A stretch of DNA of 64,000 nucleotides from an uncultured Paludibaculum sp. (GTDB lineage: Bacteria; Acidobacteriota; Terriglobia; Bryobacterales; Bryobacteraceae): contig NZ_OY762269.1 in the NCBI RefSeq assembly GCF_963665245.1, positions 2,176,501-2,240,500 on the forward strand, given 5' to 3'. Below are positions 60,424 to 64,000 of this stretch, one piece after another; positions within the stretch are counted from its first letter, which is position 1, and each line of letters starts with the position of its first letter. The translations under genes were made by a program, and so were the position numbers. The notes below the pieces were generated by a model. The model was not told where the DNA came from. It did no database searches and saw only the letters and a program-made list of their open reading frames with translations.

Positions 60424-63400
60424 TCAGAACAGTAGCTTCAGGCCAAACTGCACCAGGCGCGGTGCGCCGGCCGTGAGCACGCGGCCGAAGTTCGACGAGG
60501 AGATGTCATTCTCCGGCAGACCGAAATTGGCGTGGTTCGCGATATTGAAGCACTCGGCTCGGAACTGCAGGCGGGTTCGTTCCGTCAGCACGATGGACTT
60601 CAATAGGGAGACGTCGACATTGGCGATGCCGGGTCCGCGCACCGTGTTGCGGCCGGCGCTGCCGAACTGCCCGGACTGCGTCAGCGGATCCAGACGCCGG
60701 AAGGCGGAACGGCTCACCCACTGGTCGGGCGAGTGCGAACCGGCATTGGGATCCGCGATGGCGTCGGGCCGGCTGGAGTAGAAGCCCGTGATCTCGGGCG
60801 CGCTACCCTGCAGCGAAACATTGGCACTGTCGTACACAGTGAACGGCGTGCCCGAAGCAAAGTTCATGATGGAGTTCAGCTGCCATCCGCCCAGCAGCGC
60901 GCGAGCCGCCGGAGCCGCGGACTTCGAAGGCCCGGGCAGGAGATAGCTGCCGCTGAAAACGAAGCGGTGGCGGGCGTCGAACAGCGATGGACCATGCTCG
61001 GCCTTCAGGTTGAAGGGATCCTGGGCCAGGTCGTTCTCGCCCCCGACCAGCCGCGGAGCCGAGCCGGCCACGTTGAAGCTGGACACGTAATCGAGCGTCT
61101 TGGAGTAGGTATAGGAACCCAGGAACGACAGGCCGTCGCGGAACCGCCGTGAGACGGAGAACTGCGCCGCATGGTAGGTGGAGTTCGTCTGGTTCGTGAT
61201 GAGCCCGACGGAGGCGAAGTCGCACGGCCCTCCAACTCCGCGGCACCCCGCATAGATGCGCCGCTGGTCGGCATCGTTCGAGGTGGCGCCGGGGGCGTAG
61301 ACGGAAGGATTGGCCTCGATCATCCGTGGCAACCGCGTGCCCTTATTGCCGATGTAGCGGAGCTCAAACAGCAGATCCTGCGCCAGGGCGTGCTGGACGG
61401 AGAAGTTCCAGTTCTGCGAGTACGGCGGCCGCATCCCGTTCTCGATGGTGAGCACCGTGGTGGGTTGCGGGAACGAATCGGCGGAGAATGGATTGGTCCC
61501 GTTCCAGGGATCCGTGAAGTTGATCGGCGCGGAGAGCTGGCGCGCCTGCGTCCAGGGCAGGGCACTCAGAGGCGCTTGTAACGGGCCGCCGACGCCGTTG
61601 GTGAAGGAGTCGTAGTAGATGCCGTACGCGGCGCGCACCGAGGTGCGGCCCTTCCCGTTCGGATCCCAGGCCAGGCCCACGCGCGGCATCAGGCTCTTCC
61701 AATAGACAGGAGCGACGCCGTCCGGCACGCCGGCATCGCCGGGGAACAGCAGGCCCTTGGGCGCGTTGGGGTACACCGTCGACTGCTTACCGGGCGACCA
61801 CGAGTTCATGCGGTTCCGGATGTCGACATAAGGCGTGCTCACTTCCCAGCGAGCTCCGTAGTTCAACGTCAGCTGCGAAGTGATGCGCCACTCGTCCTGC
61901 CCGTAGGCCGCGAACTCGACATTGCGCAGACCGCGGTTCATGTCTCCGCCACCCTGGAAGAAGACGACAGGGAAGCCGACGAGGAAGCTGGCGAACGAGT
62001 CGCTGATGGGAAAGGGTGCGAACACGAAGAAGCCGTTCGAGGCGATGCCCTGCGCCATGTTGATCTGGTTGCGGCGGAAGTCGACGCCGAACTTGAAGCT
62101 ATGGGCGCCGCGAACATGCGACAGCGAATCGTTGATCTCGTAAGTATTCTGTGACGTGTCGCGCGGTCCGGTGATGGGGTTGCCGGTGCTGGCGTAGCCG
62201 CTGACGATGAAGAAGGGCGGCCCTTGCGCGGCGCTCAGCGTGGTGTCGTAGTTGAAGCCGAGCTGACGCGGCGTTGTCCGGTTCTCCGGGTTGCCGGTGA
62301 AGAACACGTTGCGGAAGAACTGGGCGCGGAAGTTGTTCACTGTGGCCCCGCTGAAGAGGTGCGTCTCCGACACGGCGGCGCGCGTCGTGGTGATGTCTTC
62401 GCTCACAGGGAAGCCGGGCACATTCGCTCCGGCAATGGAGAGCGGATTGAGATTGTGGTTGGCCGCACGGGTGAAGTGCGCCGAGAACTGGTCGCGATCG
62501 TTGAACAGGTGATCGAACCGGAGCCCGCCCTGGTCGGCCTGATTCTGCATTGTCTGCGTCGTGATGTAGAGATTCGGACCTGCATTGGCGTGCGGGTAGA
62601 ACTCCATGATCTTCAGCGCCACCGGGCTCATCGCCTGGGTCGGAATCTGGTTGTTCGGAAACGCCTGGCCGGTGAAGTAGTTGATCAGCGGCACAGGCTG
62701 GCCGGTCTGCGGATCGCGCAGGCCCGAGAAGTCGCCGGCGCGCTGCGCGTCGCTGGGCACCGTGGCGCCACGCGTCACGCCCTGCCTGTTGCGGAACCCT
62801 TCGTAATAGCCGAAGAGGAAGTCGCGATTGCGGCGAATAGGGCCGCCCAGAGTGGCCCCGAACTGATTCTGCTTGAGCGTCTCCACCTTCGAAGCGAAGA
62901 AGTTCCGGGCATCCAGCTTGTCGTTCCTTAGGAACTCATAGACCGTGCCGTGCACTTCATTGCCGCCCGATCGCGTGACCACGGTCGTGGTGGCGCCGGC
63001 CGTCCCGCCATACTCCGGCGGCGCGGTCTGCGTCAGGATGCGGAACTCCTGGATCGCATCGACCGGCGTCTTCAGGGCAAAGCCGCCATCGACGCGGTTC
63101 ACGTTCGACACACCGTCCAACAGATAGTTGTTCGACTCAGGGCGTTGCCCATTGACGGCGTAGGCTTGTCCGGCACGCAGGGAGCCGCCCGCCTCCGAAA
63201 GCCCCGCCGTCATGGGCGCAACACCCGGCTGGAGCAACCCCAGTTGGGTGAAATTGCGGCCGTTCAGTGGCAGGTCCACCAATTCCCGGCCTGAAACAAC
63301 ATTGCCGATTGTGTTTGAACTCGAATCCACCAGCGTGGCGGCCGCGCTGACATTCACCGAAGTCTTCGACCCGGCCACCTGAAGCTGGACATCCACCCGC

Positions 63401-63684
63401 ACCGTGCGGCTGACATTCAGGACAAGGCCGCTCTGCTTGAACTCGGTGAGGTTCGGTGCACTGATGGAGAGGTCGTATTCACCGACGGGCAGCACAAGGT
63501 GATAGGCGCCCGCATTCGTGGTGGATTGGGACCGGGCCAGGCCGGTCGCACGCTCAGTGGCGTTGACGATGGCGCCCACGACAGCCCCGCCGGAGGCGTC
63601 GGTCACGTGGCCTTCCAGAACGGCGCCGGTATCCTGCGCCCACATAGACACACAGAGAACGAACAGACTGAGTGCGTTCCTCAT
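60424..63684 (-). CDS. TonB-dependent receptor, Oar-like, with carboxypeptidase-regulatory N-terminus
   Basis: This 1086-residue outer-membrane receptor has a short signal (LSLFVLCVSMWAQ). A carboxypeptidase-regulatory-like beta-sandwich (residues about 22-105: GHVTDASGGAVVGAIVNATE) is followed by a plug domain (around LPLNGRNFTQLGLLQPGV and NNYLLDGVSNVNRVDGG). A 22-strand barrel fills the remainder and ends in aromatic LVQFGLKLLF. Such receptors import large glycans or peptides and are hugely expanded in acidobacteria. An AAGGGGG ribosome site lies 13 nt before the ATG. A second, similar receptor lies upstream. Confidence 0.92.
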   Translation of the reverse strand: MRNALSLFVLCVSMWAQDTGAVLEGHVTDASGGAVVGAIVNATERATGLARSQSTTNAGAYHLVLPVGEYDLSISAPNLTEFKQSGLVLNVSRTVRVDVQLQVAGSKTSVNVSAAATLVDSSSNTIGNVVSGRELVDLPLNGRNFTQLGLLQPGVAPMTAGLSEAGGSLRAGQAYAVNGQRPESNNYLLDGVSNVNRVDGGFALKTPVDAIQEFRILTQTAPPEYGGTAGATTTVVTRSGGNEVHGTVYEFLRNDKLDARNFFASKVETLKQNQFGATLGGPIRRNRDFLFGYYEGFRNRQGVTRGATVPSDAQRAGDFSGLRDPQTGQPVPLINYFTGQAFPNNQIPTQAMSPVALKIMEFYPHANAGPNLYITTQTMQNQADQGGLRFDHLFNDRDQFSAHFTRAANHNLNPLSIAGANVPGFPVSEDITTTRAAVSETHLFSGATVNNFRAQFFRNVFFTGNPENRTTPRQLGFNYDTTLSAAQGPPFFIVSGYASTGNPITGPRDTSQNTYEINDSLSHVRGAHSFKFGVDFRRNQINMAQGIASNGFFVFAPFPISDSFASFLVGFPVVFFQGGGDMNRGLRNVEFAAYGQDEWRITSQLTLNYGARWEVSTPYVDIRNRMNSWSPGKQSTVYPNAPKGLLFPGDAGVPDGVAPVYWKSLMPRVGLAWDPNGKGRTSVRAAYGIYYDSFTNGVGGPLQAPLSALPWTQARQLSAPINFTDPWNGTNPFSADSFPQPTTVLTIENGMRPPYSQNWNFSVQHALAQDLLFELRYIGNKGTRLPRMIEANPSVYAPGATSNDADQRRIYAGCRGVGGPCDFASVGLITNQTNSTYHAAQFSVSRRFRDGLSFLGSYTYSKTLDYVSSFNVAGSAPRLVGGENDLAQDPFNLKAEHGPSLFDARHRFVFSGSYLLPGPSKSAAPAARALLGGWQLNSIMNFASGTPFTVYDSANVSLQGSAPEITGFYSSRPDAIADPNAGSHSPDQWVSRSAFRRLDPLTQSGQFGSAGRNTVRGPGIANVDVSLLKSIVLTERTRLQFRAECFNIANHANFGLPENDISSSNFGRVLTAGAPRLVQFGLKLLF

Positions 63685-63773
63685 CCCCAGGCAATGCCCC
63701 CTTCGGCACTACGTGAGAATAGCGGTATCGATATCGGTTGTTCAATAATCAAAATGCATTAGACAAAAAGAAT

Positions 63774-63799
63774 GAGGCGTGGATTTTCACCCACGCCTC
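63774..63799 (-). terminator. Intrinsic terminator of the right-edge receptor gene
   Basis: GAGGCGTGG and CCACGCCTC form a perfect 9-bp stem with an 8-nt loop. Read on the minus strand it is followed by ATTCTTTTTG. It begins 27 nt after the stop of the partial receptor gene. A classical factor-independent terminator. Confidence 0.88.
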
Positions 63800-63825
63800 T
63801 CTGAAATACAAACTATGCGCAAAGA

Positions 63826-64000
63826 CTAGAAGTTGATCTTGGCTCCCAGTTGAATCTTGCGCGAGCTGCTTAGTACGGTGTCGCGAATACGTCCAAAGAT
63901 CGTGGAGGTCGCGGTGGCCGTGGGCGCGCCAAATTGCGGCGTATTCGTCAAGTTGGTCATATCGGCGCGGAATTCGAAGTTCACCCGTTCTGTAATCGGG
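63826..64000 (-). CDS. TonB-dependent receptor, C-terminal end only
   Basis: The last 57 codons of a second Oar-like receptor, with the rest beyond the right edge. The visible part reads as barrel strands (VNFEFRADMTNLTNTPQFGAP) and ends in KIQLGAKINF, the Phe-terminated signature recognised by the BAM machinery. This closely parallels the end of the complete receptor to its left, so the two are paralogues in a row. Confidence 0.85.
   Translation of the reverse strand, partial: PITERVNFEFRADMTNLTNTPQFGAPTATATSTIFGRIRDTVLSSSRKIQLGAKINF

Overview
The window reads as a chromosomal segment of an acidobacterium, most likely of the Solibacteres/Bryobacterales type (Candidatus Solibacter or Paludibaculum-like). 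The evidence is indirect: high GC; three very large ADOP-type ABC permeases (two FtsX/MacB modules in one chain), one of them coupled to a PadR repressor; Oar-like TonB-dependent receptors with a carboxypeptidase-regulatory N-terminus; DUF1592/DUF1552 cytochrome-type operons; many Tat-exported oxidoreductases; a sulfatase and a GH29 fucosidase; and a beta-propeller hybrid sensor kinase. No rRNA, tRNA, CRISPR array or intact insertion sequence was seen.

Layout. 0-2.1 kb: two translationally coupled sugar-nucleotide epimerases on the minus strand, the second cut by the left edge. 2.2-8.1 kb: a small decayed ORF, a zinc-ribbon membrane protein, a secreted alpha-L-fucosidase, a ROK regulator and an orphan alpha/beta-hydrolase resembling DUF2235/Tle phospholipases. 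8.1-14.8 kb: an accessory island. A four-gene minus-strand operon (PD-(D/E)xK effector with ABC-3C C-terminus, middle component MC2, RecN/Rad50-like ATPase, and a fourth gene with a second nuclease-like domain) lies between two roughly 1.1-kb stretches of decayed DNA. One stretch holds a 41-bp tandem repeat and the other a broken excisionase-like HTH gene. This is the most interesting part of the window: a probable ABC-three-component conflict system with an extra gene.

14.8-28.2 kb: Tat or secreted oxidoreductases, a cytochrome P460 pair, two ADOP permeases (one with PadR), an aldo/keto reductase and a sulfatase. 28.2-34.5 kb: small regulators, several lying beside a clear palindromic operator: a WYL regulator with a VOC protein, an ArsR-like regulator with an SRPBCC protein, and SoxR divergent from a monooxygenase/FMN-reductase pair. 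A zincin-like protein has its own operator. 34.5-40.1 kb: a J-domain protein with a broken HPD motif, then a tightly overlapping operon of three membrane-fusion adaptors and one MacB-type permease without an ATPase.

40.1-52.9 kb: a membrane protein, an esterase, a DUF1592-DUF1552-nucleoside hydrolase operon, B12-dependent ribonucleotide reductase with possible NrdR boxes, and a third ADOP permease. 52.9-64 kb: a 1290-residue beta-propeller hybrid kinase, a DeoR regulator, an amidohydrolase, an AlkZ-like winged-helix protein and two TonB-dependent receptors, the last cut by the right edge.

Family assignments rest on reading motifs by eye. No database search, GC calculation or structure prediction was run.
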